A stretch of 64,000 bases of DNA. Source: Limonium bicolor (Eukaryota > Streptophyta > Magnoliopsida > Caryophyllales > Plumbaginaceae). A model generated the notes under the pieces. The model had not been told where the DNA came from and ran no database searches. It saw only the letters and a list, made by a program, of their open reading frames with translations. The stretch covers positions 481,283,594 through 481,347,593 of the forward strand of contig CM041777.1 in NCBI GenBank assembly GCA_023374045.1, read 5' to 3'. The translations under genes were made by a program, and so were the position numbers. This document shows, in pieces, positions 20,488-33,000 of this stretch (the first letter of the stretch is position 1; every line of letters starts with the position of its first letter).

Positions 20488-23400
20488 TGTAACACCCCTA
20501 CAACTTACTTCACAACTAATTGAAATCGCAGCGGAAATAAACGACTAAACAATAACTAAACGCTTCGGTGCTACAACGCCGTCAACCACCCACGTGGTTA
20601 ACAAGGCAGAATAAATACAAGTGTACCGGTCTGATGATCAGACTCCCGAGCATAAAACTAAAACCATTAATACATCATATACAATACCGAGTATTTAATT
20701 ACATTCTTTCACTGTAAACTTTCAATATACCGTCATAGTAGTTTCAACGGAATCAAAACTGCCACGGGAGCACAGGCGCATCCGGGCTCAACATCCAAAA
20801 TAAACCAAGTACAACTGCAGCCTAGATCCTACAGCCACTCTGCTTCCTCGATCCTCATCCTGCAGTAAAAATATGGAGCCCCGAGGGGGTCAGCAACCCT
20901 TGGCTGGTATGGTTAACGCGCAGCCCATCGGCTACCGGGATACGCGCAACTAATTGTCATGATAACATGGCATTCATTTTACATACATAACATAACTTAA
21001 CATAATATGTGGCATAGCATCAATAGTGCATAGCACAACATCACATACACAGTGGATACTCTTTCCACAATAACAACCCAAGAAGGGTAAACAACATAAG
21101 AGCCTAGAGAATGATTCACCCTCATTTAGCTCGTTACACACACTCATTACCGTTCTGTTATTCGAACGAGTAACTTAAGTCACAGATGGTTCGGATATAG
21201 TGACCCGAACACACCACACAAACACATGTTCCCACTAAACCGATCATAAGTCAGAATAGGTAAGCTTTGGAGGAAGCTAGCGGGAGATCGAACGCCAAAT
21301 TAAGGAGAACAATCTTAACAACATAAGAGTCGAATCTGATTCAGATATCTACTCTTAACTTACATGCATGACCGGACAACCGGATTCCTCACTTCCCAGT
21401 AGCACTTGTTAGAAGTTCATCAGTGGAACTTAACAACAATTCACAAGAATGGGGTAGTCATGTTAGAACACACACAAGGGAAATGAGTCACATCATAACA
21501 TCACAATAATATGAACAATGTAAACTCATTACATGATTAATCTTATAACGTCATAAACACACAGAAAAACATACAACACACAAGCCGGTGTAAACCGGTA
21601 GGCAACAGACTGCAAGAAAACCATACCTTGGTCCTTGCCTCGATTGATTTCCTCCGTAGGTCACTCCTATACATGATTAATAACGTCGGTTAATTATTTA
21701 TTTAACTTCAACTTACTAAATGTTTAGCATGATTGTATGACATGTTTTTAAATGTCTAACTTACCCTAGGTTACCTTCATTATTCCCCCTAGGGTTAACT
21801 ACATAAGTCACATTTTTTTTTTTTTACAAGTTTTGGTCCGACCGACCTTGCACAAGGTCGGTCCATTCCAGAACATATTTCCGTCAAAATTTCCACTTCT
21901 CCGACCGACCTTGTAAGTTCGGTCGCATGTTCGGTCCATTCCCGAGAGTTTCTTCCCTTTGAAAATTCAGCCCGACCGAACTTGCCAAGTCCGGTCCCAT
22001 GTTCGGTCGATTCCAGAAACTTAATCCGTACACAAAATACAAGCCGCCGACCTTGCAAGTCCGGTCCCCAAGGTCGGTCCATTCCAGAAGCCAATTCTCG
22101 CAGGGTAAACTGGGCTCCACCGACCTTGCAAGTTCGGTCGCAAGTTCGGTCTGGCCCAGACCCCTGTTTTCCATTTCTCATTTAACTCCAAACTTCACCC
22201 CATATATCCTAGTACACCCTAACCTCATTTGGGCACTTCAAACACACCTTAAGACATCCTTAAACACTCATAAAACTCATTTCTAATTCCTTAAACCTTT
22301 ACTCATTTCTTCCCAAAATTCCTAACACTTACAATGTTTTCCCCTAGTCTCCAAGTGGTGTTTCATACCTAAGATGATCATTATGCCAAATACTCCCTCA
22401 TCACAACAACATCATCTCTCAAGCACCTATTCTCACAACTAACTCCTTATGTCATTCTTGAAATCCCTTTTTCAAGTTTACACTTTCTCCTTGTTCACCA
22501 AAGTTTGCCTAAATCCTAACACAAGTCCAAATGACTTTGGTGTATCCCAAACATTCTTTTGCATTATAAAATCCTCTAGAACATTGCCTAAGCCCTCCTC
22601 ACACCTTAAAACACCTAATGCATGTTTCTTTCACAGGAAGCACTTAACCATTCTAACATTTCTTAACTCATCAAACTTATTTTAACTTAGAACTTCTTGT
22701 TTTATTACCTAAATTTCGACATAGGTTCTCCTAGAACATTACTATCCAAGACACATTGTTCACCATCAAACAACCTGAACACCAAAATCCATCAAACACA
22801 TCTTTATACACAAACTTCACACATTTAGCACTACATCACAATATAGTGCATAATTTAAATTGCATGGCACTTAGGCCCTTAAATAACATGGCTCTTAGGC
22901 CCTTAAGATGCATAAATCATAAACACTGAATTTCCACAATATATTTGCCTTTGACCTGCAAATACACTCAAAACACATATGCCTTTTACTAAGCTCTTAA
23001 GAGCATTCTTCTAAGTCACTTCCCATTGGCTCCTTAGATCATTTTCATAAGCAATACAAGCTCATTTCTCCTAAGACTTTAAACCACATTAGGTTAGCAT
23101 ATTTACCTCTTTTCCTCACAAACTTCTTTCTTGTTTCCTTGTTTAAAATCGGCTAGGTATTTGATTCCTTGTCAACAACTAAACATTATACAATAACATA
23201 TGAGTATTCAAGCTTTAGCTTCATCTCATTGTAAACCCTAGGTTTACATTATTTCAAAAACATTAATGTAGTTGTTTTACCTTGGTCTTTGAAGAGAGTT
23301 TGAATATATATCAAGAGAGGACTCCACCTAGTCCATGAAAGGTTGGAATGAAGCTAGAACAAAGTCACACAAAGAGCACCATTAATGGCATTTTCGGTCA

Positions 23401-24401
23401 AGGTAAAAACATGAAGGAAACATGATTTTTCTTTGAGATTCCTTACCTAGAAGCAAAGGAGAGTAATAATATGTAGAAATGTAAGCTCAAGCTCCTTCAA
23501 TGGTGGAACTCCATGGCACCGAAATGGGGCTCTTGAAGTTTTGAGAAGATAGGAATGAAGAGCTTGATGAGAGGAAGAGAATGGTGGTGTTTGTTTTTGA
23601 TTTGGTTAAGTGAGCTAGGAATTACAAGTGGTCAAAGATGGAGTTTGTGTGTTTACTATTGTAAATCGTAAATGAAGAGAAGAAGAGAGGTTGAAGAAGA
23701 CTTGGAACCGTGGAAATGATGGAAAGAAATAAGAGAATGAGATAAGTGAGTTTGTTTTGCTTTTTAGAAGATATTTATGCATTAAAGCAAATAGTAACTT
23801 AAGTAGTCTTCTTCATTTTCTTAACATGTTAACAAGAGAGTGGTGAGTCACCACACTTAAGAAAACCTCCCCCAATAGTACTTAGGGGTAATTTAGTCTT
23901 TATTGTCAATTTAATTACTTATACAAACATATGTTACAAAATAGCTTATTAAAATCACTATCCATAAAAACAAGGCACATAGAAGTGAAATTTTTGATTT
24001 CCCATGATATAGACTTCCAAATGTGATACTATATAGTACACATGTTAATTAAAGAGTAATGATGGACATCTAGCCATTCAAACTCATTTACAAGACAATT
24101 TTCGAAAATGTGCTTTAAGACTCCTTAAAGCACATTTTGTGTTTTAACTTGTTTTCAAGCTTGGTTTTCTTTGGTAATTGGTTTAATATGTTCATTAATA
24201 TATAAATAAGGTCTTGGTAAGTTCATTAGGTCTTAACCAAGCTTATCCCAGCTTAGAGCACATTTTGGCCTTTTTGACCTTAAAGCACATTTGGTGTTTT
24301 CTTTTGTTTAAATTTGTTTACTAATGTTTCTAAGACTCTTTTTAGTCTTAATATAACATATTTAAATGTTTAAACAACATACTAAGGTTTGGGGTATTTC
24401 A
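20488..24401 (-). mobile_element. RT4 5' LTR (3.91 kb)
   Basis: Same termini and order as the 3' LTR at 10124-14053, including the GACCGACC hairpins (from 21840) and the 15-bp hairpin (about 24098). On its outer side it abuts the interior of an RT5-type LTR (GTGGTGAGTC) with no duplicate of that 5-mer at the other end of RT4. Confidence 0.92.
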
Positions 24402-25132
24402 GTGGTGAGTCACACATGAAAAATCGGCCCCCTTTACATAATAGGGCATATCATGGTCTTTGTTGACCACTAACTTACTTATATTGACTTATGTCATAAA
24501 CTAGCATATTTTGGTTACTATTCACAAAACAAGGCACATATTTGTGAATTTTTGATTTCCCATTGATTTAGACCTCCAAATGTGATACAAAGTTAGTACA
24601 CATGTTAATTAAAGAGTAATGATGGACATTTAATCCATTCAAAACTCATTTACAAGACAATTTTCCAAAAATGTGCTTTAAGACTCCTTAAAGCACATTT
24701 GTAGTTTAACTTGTGTTCAAGCTTGGTTTTCTTTCTTTAGTAACTGATTTATAATGTTCATTAACATATTTATAAGGTATAGGTATGACCTTTAGGTCTT
24801 ATACAAATTTATCCCAAGCTTAGAGCACATTTCTGCCCATATTGACCTTAAGGTATTTATTTATGTTTTGTTTGGTTTAATTGTCTACCAAGGTTTCCTA
24901 AGGACTTATTAGCCTTATTAAATAATAATTGACTATTATTTAGTCTTGGTAGGTTCTTTGGGTCCTAACCAAGTTCACTCCCAAGCTTAGAGCATGTTTT
25001 TGCTCAGCTGTGTCTTAGTGCTTTATTGTGTTTTACTATGGTTCAAATTGTACAGTGATGTTTCTAAGGCACTTTTTGCCTTTAAATATCATAGTTTAGT
25101 ATTTAAACAATATATCAAGTTTGGGGTTTTCA
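24402..25132 (-). mobile_element. RT5 3' LTR remnant
   Basis: Matches 33833-34556 of the RT5 5' LTR, ending with GGGGTTTTCA at 25132. The other 3.8 kb is missing: RT4 starts at the break. It keeps the conserved hairpin (about 24668). Confidence 0.85.
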
Positions 25133-25263
25133 ATCTAAATCTACCCCCTTAAGAGAACTTCGTCGTCCCGAAGTTCACACTTCCCACACATCATTGGATC
25201 AGAACCAGGGATTACTTATAAAAATAAAACTTTCATAACCAAACATACCTTACCTCACAACCT

Positions 25264-25459
25264 CGGACTTAACGGTCCGGGTACTATACACAACCATACA
25301 TAACATAACATACTCACATGATAACCTCGGACTCAATGGTCTGGGTATCTTAACAACATTTGCACATGCATAACAACCCTTAGACTCCTGGGTCTGGGTA
25401 ACATAATAACATTTAGACCCATTGGTCTTGATAACATACACTTTTGGAACTCAAGGTCA
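25264..25459 (-). repeat. RT5 short-hairpin array
   Basis: Plus-strand copies: CGGAC-TTAACG-GTCCG (25264-25279), CGGAC-TCAATG-GTCTG (25328-25343, one mismatch), AGAC-TCCTGG-GTCT (25382-25395), AGACC-CATT-GGTCT (25415-25428), and a decayed copy near 25445-25459. GGAC/GTCC becomes AGAC/GTCT with pairing kept. Spacing is about 30-65 bases and the intervening sequence is poorly conserved. Confidence 0.65.
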
Positions 25460-26460
25460 AAATAATATTTATTACACATACCACACAACATGTCATAGCA
25501 TGTATAACAATCAAAATATCTTTTATATACACTGTGATCCCGCAGAACCCGTCGCGATGACACCTTCCGTCCCCGTTCCTTTGGGAGATCAAAACAATCA
25601 CTTAATTAATTAATTTTTTTTAAACAACATATGCTGGCCATGTCACCGGGCAAGTACTACGAAAATATTCTTTGCTAAGGTTAAGTAAAAGTATTTCCAT
25701 ATGTAAGGTATCTATTGACATTTTATAAATACCAATTCAAAATCCTTTTGAAAACGCATACAACTCCAAGTCCAACTTAAGCTCTTTGCTTCTTTTCTTA
25801 GCGTGGTTGTTTGCGACCACTTATAGGGAGCTTCAAGAATCATCCAACCCTGATGTGATCAGCATTAGTGTCGAACTATCCTTCCACCCCAATTTGTGTT
25901 CGGCTTCCCTTGATCACATGCAATCAAGTTCCACTTCCCACTTCATTTCAAGCATCAAGTAATACACTCATTTCCAATTTTTCTATCTTTTAGTCTTTCT
26001 AGTCATAATCATTACATCTCCAAAGGATAGAACTCCGTCTATCAGTTATCTCCATTCACTTTAATCCTATTACCTAGGGAATATCATTCTCACTAGGTTC
26101 TATGTCGTTTCATACCCTTTCATGATTCACCATATTACATATATACATATATTTTATCAAAATACAGCACACAGTTTCACACATTTAGCGTCATATGAAC
26201 ATACAATGTCGGGGTTTTAGTTCCCCGGAGTTTCTCTACTCCCACACTTGTACTATCACACACCACTGTTAACGAATAAACACACTTATCACAATGGTAT
26301 TCGCATCTTCTGTGCGCAATTACCACAATTAAAACCATGAATGAATGTGTATGTTTACGTACCACACACCAATCATCAAAACAATTATTTTGTGCTATGC
26401 ACAATATAGGTCACATACACTACGTACACTTGTACGGTAATACACACTAAGTGGTTTTGC

Positions 26461-26489
26461 GCTCTACCCCCCTTAAAGGGATTACGCCC
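26461..26489 (-). other. Internal PPT-like motif of RT5
   Basis: On the minus strand GGGCGTAATCCC is followed by TTTAAGGGGGGTAGAGC. Homologous to the motifs in RT1, RT4 and RT7; about 1.3 kb upstream of the real polypurine tract. Confidence 0.55.
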
Positions 26490-29177
26490 ATGTAATCAAT
26501 CACTGAATCATTGGTTTAAAACATTCTGCCGTCGTGAAGTACTTTAACTTCCACGCGGTCTATTATACAATGCATTCTGATTAGAGGATCTTAACCACAT
26601 TGGCGGTTTAGTTCCTAAACCAAGAATTCTCATTGGAGTTTGCTTTAACTCTTATCTGGTTTCGATTCTGGCCTGTGAGGCTTCTAGGCATTAATAACTA
26701 GCCATTCACTCACGTTCACCATGCACATTCAACACTTGAATCACTGGCTCACTAGTTTCTGATGCGAAACTCTAATAACTGTAGGGCTCAGTTTGCCCAT
26801 TCGTTATTCTTACTGTATTGTACATCTCCCAATTATTACCTTTATCTTGGTAATAATGGTTTCTCAACCGATGCGTGGTATTTCTGACCGTGAGCAAATT
26901 CGATGAGTTTCAAAACATTCCATCCACTTCTTAATAATTTACTGTGTATACTGTTATGTGTTTCACAATGATTGACTTGTTTTCTTCCGACTTACTCTCG
27001 GTTGAGGTTGAGCTACTACCTAGTGTGTAGTGCTCTCTCGGTTATTTCCATGCTTGAGGTATATTCCAAACCGATATTTGGTATTTAGTGCTACTATAAT
27101 CACTTGTTCTTAATCATGCCTCCACATTTGGTCCTGTACCAGTACTCTTTCATTGGTACGTCTTGTGTTTCCTATGCATCATTCACCATGGCGTTATAAG
27201 CCGCTTTCTGTTTCCTCCACAATTAACATTTCCTGAATCCTAGCTATCCCACTCGATTATTACTGTGTAAGTGTAATACCAAAACACTCAGTCATACAGA
27301 GTGCAGAGGCGTAAACTCTTGACAGTAAATCTCTTCTGTGATTCGCAATGGAATTCACACTGAGTTCCTTATCACATAGTACCAACTACTGGCTTATTGC
27401 CCAGTCTGTTTATCATCACTTACCTTGCATCACCACTGAATTTAATTCATAACTGGTCTTATCTGCCATATCATTATTTAACAACACTTATACAACGGTC
27501 GCTTACTGCGTACCGTGCTCTTACTCCTTGTATAACATCAACTTATATGGTATTCACTATCATATTAACTTCCACACATATACTTACTTCACTCGTATTT
27601 TGGTTCGTCCTTCATTTGGATGACTACTGAATGCTCCTTGAGCGTTGATCACTCGAGTCACAAGCCGGCGTTATTTAGCTCGGTGCTTCACTTTAAGCTA
27701 ACAACTCTCTCGCAATAATAATATCGTCCATCGTTAACATATTCTTGAACTTGGTTCACATAACTACCGCTGTTGCGGTCTCACAATGTTAAGAGGTATC
27801 CCCACTCTCTTAGCAGTGGTTCGTTATCCGTTCTATTTACTTGTACAACATAGACTTCTACAATCGATTCAAATTTACATAACATATCTTGCTTGTGGCT
27901 TATAAGCCTTATTGTCTTGAGCTGCGCTCATTGTAGGCTGTCCACACACATGTACTTCTCTGTACAATGTTACATGGTTTGGGCACCATATTGGGCTCCA
28001 TGACAAGGTCGTTGCATCACGTTTCCTTTCATGGGATGCCCCTTAGGATTGTTAGTCCGTCTCCTGACAACTATGTCTAAACTGGGTGTTAGTTTCAACC
28101 CTTGGGTTTCAGTCACGTTATTTCGTTCAACTATCATGATGCGAGCACCTTCCAGGATTGCTCCTGGGTGTTGCTATGTTATGCCATTACATCTGGCTTG
28201 CACTTATTGGTATATTAGTTAGCCACACCGTTTTGCGTTCTTGACTGGCTTATTATCTTCTTCCGTGAAGATCAACATCTCCTGGTAGTGTAGGTACTCA
28301 TTCTGGGAGTTTCACCCCGTTCATTGCACATTAATGTGTCCACATTAGACATCTGCTTGCCATGCACAGGCTGGGTCACCATTCCAGCTATCATGTTTAT
28401 CCCTGGGATCCCTAAGACATATGTGATGTATTTACATAACAGTTAGTGCACTTCGCACCTCCTGACTCTTAAACATTTCCTTGAAATGAATTCACTAATT
28501 CCTTTAGTCTCGTTAACTTACTGAGTTCCTTTACTTTAACCATTCTTGGTAATCCGTTGCTCTTGCTTGACTTTTACTGCTGACCGTAGAATGGAGTCGA
28601 CTACTTCCCGTGTTCCGGACTCTACTTGTATACATATGTGGGGTACCCTATTGATACATTACTACTTACCCAACTAACCCATAAGTAGGTCTGTCAGGCC
28701 CACAAGCTCCTATCGGAGTGCGGTCGTCCCACATTACAGTTCGTACACTCGTAGTGTCCGTCACACGCCTAGGTGAAGTATTCTGTTGTCAACTCTCTTA
28801 TATTGTCTCGTGACAATATGCATTCCGTGCTTCCCGAACTTAATTAGGGAAAGTTTATCCACTGTTGTATCTTTATCAACTGCCCTTGGTTTTACTGGTT
28901 TGGTTTAGAAGAAGGTTAGAAAGAAGTATTGGTTTGAAAAAAATATGGTTTTGAAAGAAAAGAGTTTGAAATAAATCTAAGTTTGAAAGAAAATTTTCAT
29001 GGTTTCACAACGCCTTCTTGCCTTAACCAAGTCTAGCTTCTTCTGACTGGTGTACTTCCAATTACAGAGGTTAGGCTATCAAGCCCTTCCACGGTTATGA
29101 TGATCTCACTTAACTTCGTGGTACTTTACCAAGTACTTTGTAGTTGTTAAAACTTTCCCGACAGCCCTGTTATAGCA

Positions 29178-29197
29178 GCACTTGCCATGGCAAGTGC
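29178..29197 (-). repeat. 20-bp perfect palindrome in the RT5 leader region
   Basis: GCACTTGCCATGGCAAGTGC is fully self-complementary. RT7 has the matching element at 54814-54833 with centre TGTA instead of CATG, a paired C-G to T-A change. Both lie about 0.8-1.1 kb downstream of the primer site. Confidence 0.65.
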
Positions 29198-29998
29198 GCC
29201 ATGCTAACTGGCTATAGGTTCAACACACACACACCGGTTGCGGTATCATTTTTACCCACACTGTCATTAATGGCCTTGTTGGCCCTCACTTGATCTTACA
29301 GTCTAGGCATTAAATCCTCTGGTGACTTCTCACTGTCTTCACATAATAATCATTAACTAGGGTGTTTCCCATCCTTGGAGTACCCTTTTACTTAGTATTG
29401 TATCTTCTTCGTAGCCCGTTCCCCCCATTTGTCGTGGTTACTGAGACTTGTCTCTGTTTGGGCACTACGTTGTAGTTCCTTGTCGGTTGGTATACCGTTT
29501 GTGTATCATTTAACAACTGTGGTCCCGTAGACACTCGTCTCGGGTTTCATTAATCCACTTCTTGCCTGTTGCACGGTCGGTGCGTTGCAAGCTGGTTGTT
29601 CTCGACTGCTCAGCATGTCGACCCAGGTTGTCGGAAATCCTATCTCTTTTATACCAAAATTCTTCATTCTTCGCTATTAATGTGGTTAACATTGTTCAGA
29701 TGGAAACCGTCTCCGGGATTCCCACTCTTCGGGATCTACCATATGACTGGTTCTCCGTACTCAATATGTGGTACTTAATAACAGCCAGATCGGGTATTCC
29801 CGAGTATGAGAGGACTTTCATCTCTCTGGCGTTGTTTCCCAAGTTATAAACAGGGACTGTGGAGAGCGAGAAGGATATTGTAGGTTTCCAGTACACACTG
29901 GTAATAGCTAACTAGCGTATCTCTCACGCTATCACTCAACCCTTAACCCAAAGTCTTAAACTCCTAACTCGGTACTTCCTAAGCTCGGTAATTCAGTC

Positions 29999-30026
29999 AT
30001 CAGAGCGATACTTCGCTCTAATACCA
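29999..30026 (-). other. RT5 primer binding site and hairpin
   Basis: TGGTATTAGAGC (30026-30015 on the minus strand) is the initiator Met-tRNA site with one C-to-T change. The RT4-type hairpin is kept: ATTAGAGCGA, loop AGTA, TCGCTCTGAT. The changed base pairs as a wobble in RNA. Confidence 0.8.
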
Positions 30027-30031
30027 CTTTT

Positions 30032-33000
30032 TGTAACACCCCATCCAACATTAACACACTTAACAACAAACTGCAGCGGAAAACATACTTCATCACATTA
30101 CTTAACTCGTTGGTGTTACACGCGTTGACCACCACCCAGTGGCTAACAAGGCTATTACATATACATTGTACCGGTCTATAGACTAGATTCCGAGCGACTA
30201 CACATTACTATCCCTTTCCATAACAACAACAACAACATACACCTTTCGACTGTACCGATATTCACAAACTAATGCCGAAACAATTTCGGTCTTCAACACA
30301 CTACCTGGACATATTACTTAAAAATTACCCATGTACATACGACTACCCGTCCGACTACTCTCGAACGCTTTCAGCTCCTTGTACCTGAAAATAGGAAAAG
30401 AAGAGAAAAGGGTGGCCCCCTAGGGGCTCAGCACCTTTGCTGGTATGGTAATCCCGCAGCCCGCATGCCAACCGGGCCACGCACAACTATTTTCGTCTTA
30501 GCATGCGGTTGATTATTTTGAATCATGCATGTAAACTACAATACACAACACATTACACTGCACAACAATGGCTCATTAAAACAGCCAATACAACTACACA
30601 CTTAACAAATCACTCATTGAATCTTTACCCCTAGAGGTTGTTCTCCTTTAACGGCTATTTCCTTAATAAACGCCACATACCCACCAATCGGTTATCCTCC
30701 TAAACCCTCTTACAATAAACTGGAATTCATATCCATAATCCGCATACTCCACATCTTAACAACATATCACATCACATGCAATAAGAATTGCAGCACAACA
30801 ATAATCATAACATAACGGGACGTTTTCCTTTATGAACTGCCCAACATAGTCAGTTCACTTGTAGCCTGAGAAATGTTTGCCAGTCTCATGATAAGCTCGT
30901 TACATAACTCGTTACCGTCTCGTTAAATGAAACGGATAACTTAACACAAGGTGCCTCGGATATATGATCCAAGCACACCGAACAAACTATACATAGTATG
31001 CCCCTGTGGCCCCGACGTGAGTCAGTAAAATAGCCTGGTTAAGCTAAAGGGAAGGTTGGAACCCAAATTGGAAAACAACCATAACATACAAAAGAATGGA
31101 AACCGGTTATGACATCGACTCCCATACTCACACGCGTGGCCGGAACAGACCGGACTCCTCACTTCCCCCGTTAGCACTTGTTAGAAGTTCAACATTGAAC
31201 TTAATAAACAATCACAAACATTGGGTTAAGTCTTGTAGACACACACAAGGAAGAGAGAGTCATACATTCACACACAAACATCACACACAACATCACATGA
31301 CTAACTCACGCTTAGCCGTGGTTAGAACGTTCCTTAGTCGGAACGTTATTACCGGATACCGTTCTCTTACGTTTACCTAATAGTGGTTAACTAGCCTTTC
31401 ATGCGCATTCGAGGTTACCGATATCGGCACGTAAAACACACAACACAATAACGACTGTAAACTCGTTTCATGATTTATCTTATAACGTGGCAAACATACA
31501 GAAAAACACATTGGCATACAAGCCGGTGTAATCCGATAGGACACAGGTTGCAAGAAAACCATACCTGTCACCGGGGTTTCACTCTAACGTGCCATCACAT
31601 GTTCCTCGTAACATCTTTGAACAACTGGTAACATTACATTTACTTTATTAACACCGGGGTAACATGATTGTTTAAAGTCTAATGCTCATAACTTATCCCC
31701 GTTAACTAGTTAAATAACTTCACATTTTAACTTGTTTTACTTTTACATTTTAATACAACTTTTCCCCCACTAAATTGTCATTATAACTCACTTAACATGT
31801 CCTTAACAATCTTATAACATCATTACTCGATAATCCCCATCATCCTATAACCTTAAACAATGTTTTTGGTCCATACAGCGCCTTATCCGAACTTGTGTCC
31901 GGACTTCCCAAGTTTGGACACCGTTCGAGGCTCAAACGGGTGTAAACAGACGACTGTCCGAACATGCGTCCGAGCTTCCCAAGTTCGGACGCTGTTCGAG
32001 GCCAAAACAGAATGTAGAGATAGGTGTGTCCGAGCTTCCAAATTCGGACGGTAGTTCGGACACCGGGTCGAAGTTCAAGGACTTACGCGCAACAGGGCAT
32101 GTCCGAACGTCCATGTTCGGACGGTAGTTCGAACGTGCCCAAAACTCCATTTCTATAACTTTAAACACTTACTCATTTCTTGCCTAAATGCTCAATACTC
32201 ATAATACTTCCCCCTTAGGTTTATAGCATGTTCCACACTATATTTAGCCCACCAAAAAATACTTTATGTCCTTCCAAGAATTTTCTTCACAAGTTCAAAC
32301 ATCTTCCTCACCTAAACATCATTTCCTCCTTGTACATCAACATTACCTAAACCTTAACAAACCTCCAAGACTTTAGTACATCCCAAACACCCATTGGATT
32401 TCTAGAACTTCCAAGATAGTGCCTAAATCCTTTTTGCCTTCCAAAACACCTTAATGCACCTTTCTTTCCCTAGTAAAACACTTAACCATTCTCAACACTT
32501 CCCAACTCACCAAAACTCATTTCAAACACTTAAAACTTCTTATACATTATCTAAATTTTGACATGGGTTCTTCTAGCACATTGCTATACCAAAGCACATA
32601 GCTTTCACCATTAGACATTCAAGAACACCTAAAATCCATCAAGAGTATTCTCACACACAAACACTTAGGTTTTCACCCTTTCACAACCAAAAAACATTTA
32701 ATCACTTAATGCACATTCCTTACACACAAACATATTATTTTTCCTCCTTTAACCATCCAAGGACACTCATCTTCACAAAGAATGTTCTTTACACTCATCT
32801 AAATCCTTAAACTACACTACATCACAATATAGTGCATAAACTTAAATTGCTTGACACTTAGGTCCTTAAATAACATGGCTCATAGGCCCTTAAATGCATT
32901 TAACTTAAACACTGAATTTCCCACATATATATTGCCTTTAACCTGCAAATACACTCAACAATACATATGCCCTTAATAAACTGCTTGAGAGCATTTTTCT

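Larger units (their letters stand above)
10124..24401 (-). mobile_element. RT4: Ty3/gypsy chromovirus carrying an AlkB domain
   Basis: Complete in layout, on the minus strand: 5' LTR (24401-20488), Met-tRNA primer site, Gag capsid, basic linker, two zinc knuckles, AlkB dioxygenase, stop, protease, reverse transcriptase, RNase H, integrase, chromodomain, internal PPT-like motif, hairpin array, PPT and 3' LTR (14053-10124). About 14.3 kb. The chromodomain and long LTRs fit the Tekay/Del lineage. Coding sequence is broken by many single-base indels, so this copy is not autonomous as read. Flanking 5-mers (TCGCG left, GTGGT right) differ, so the ends do not come from one simple insertion. Confidence 0.9.
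25133..30031 (-). mobile_element. RT5 internal region, non-coding (LARD-like)
   Basis: A 4.9 kb region between an LTR-adjacent polypurine tract (25133-25152, CTTAAGGGGGTAGATTTAGAT on the minus strand, with a small duplication) and a Met-tRNA-like primer site. No frame encodes any gag or pol motif. Conserved blocks are shared with RT1 and RT7. The element would depend on proteins from another element such as RT4. Sub-features are listed separately; the rest holds nothing recognisable. Confidence 0.8.
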
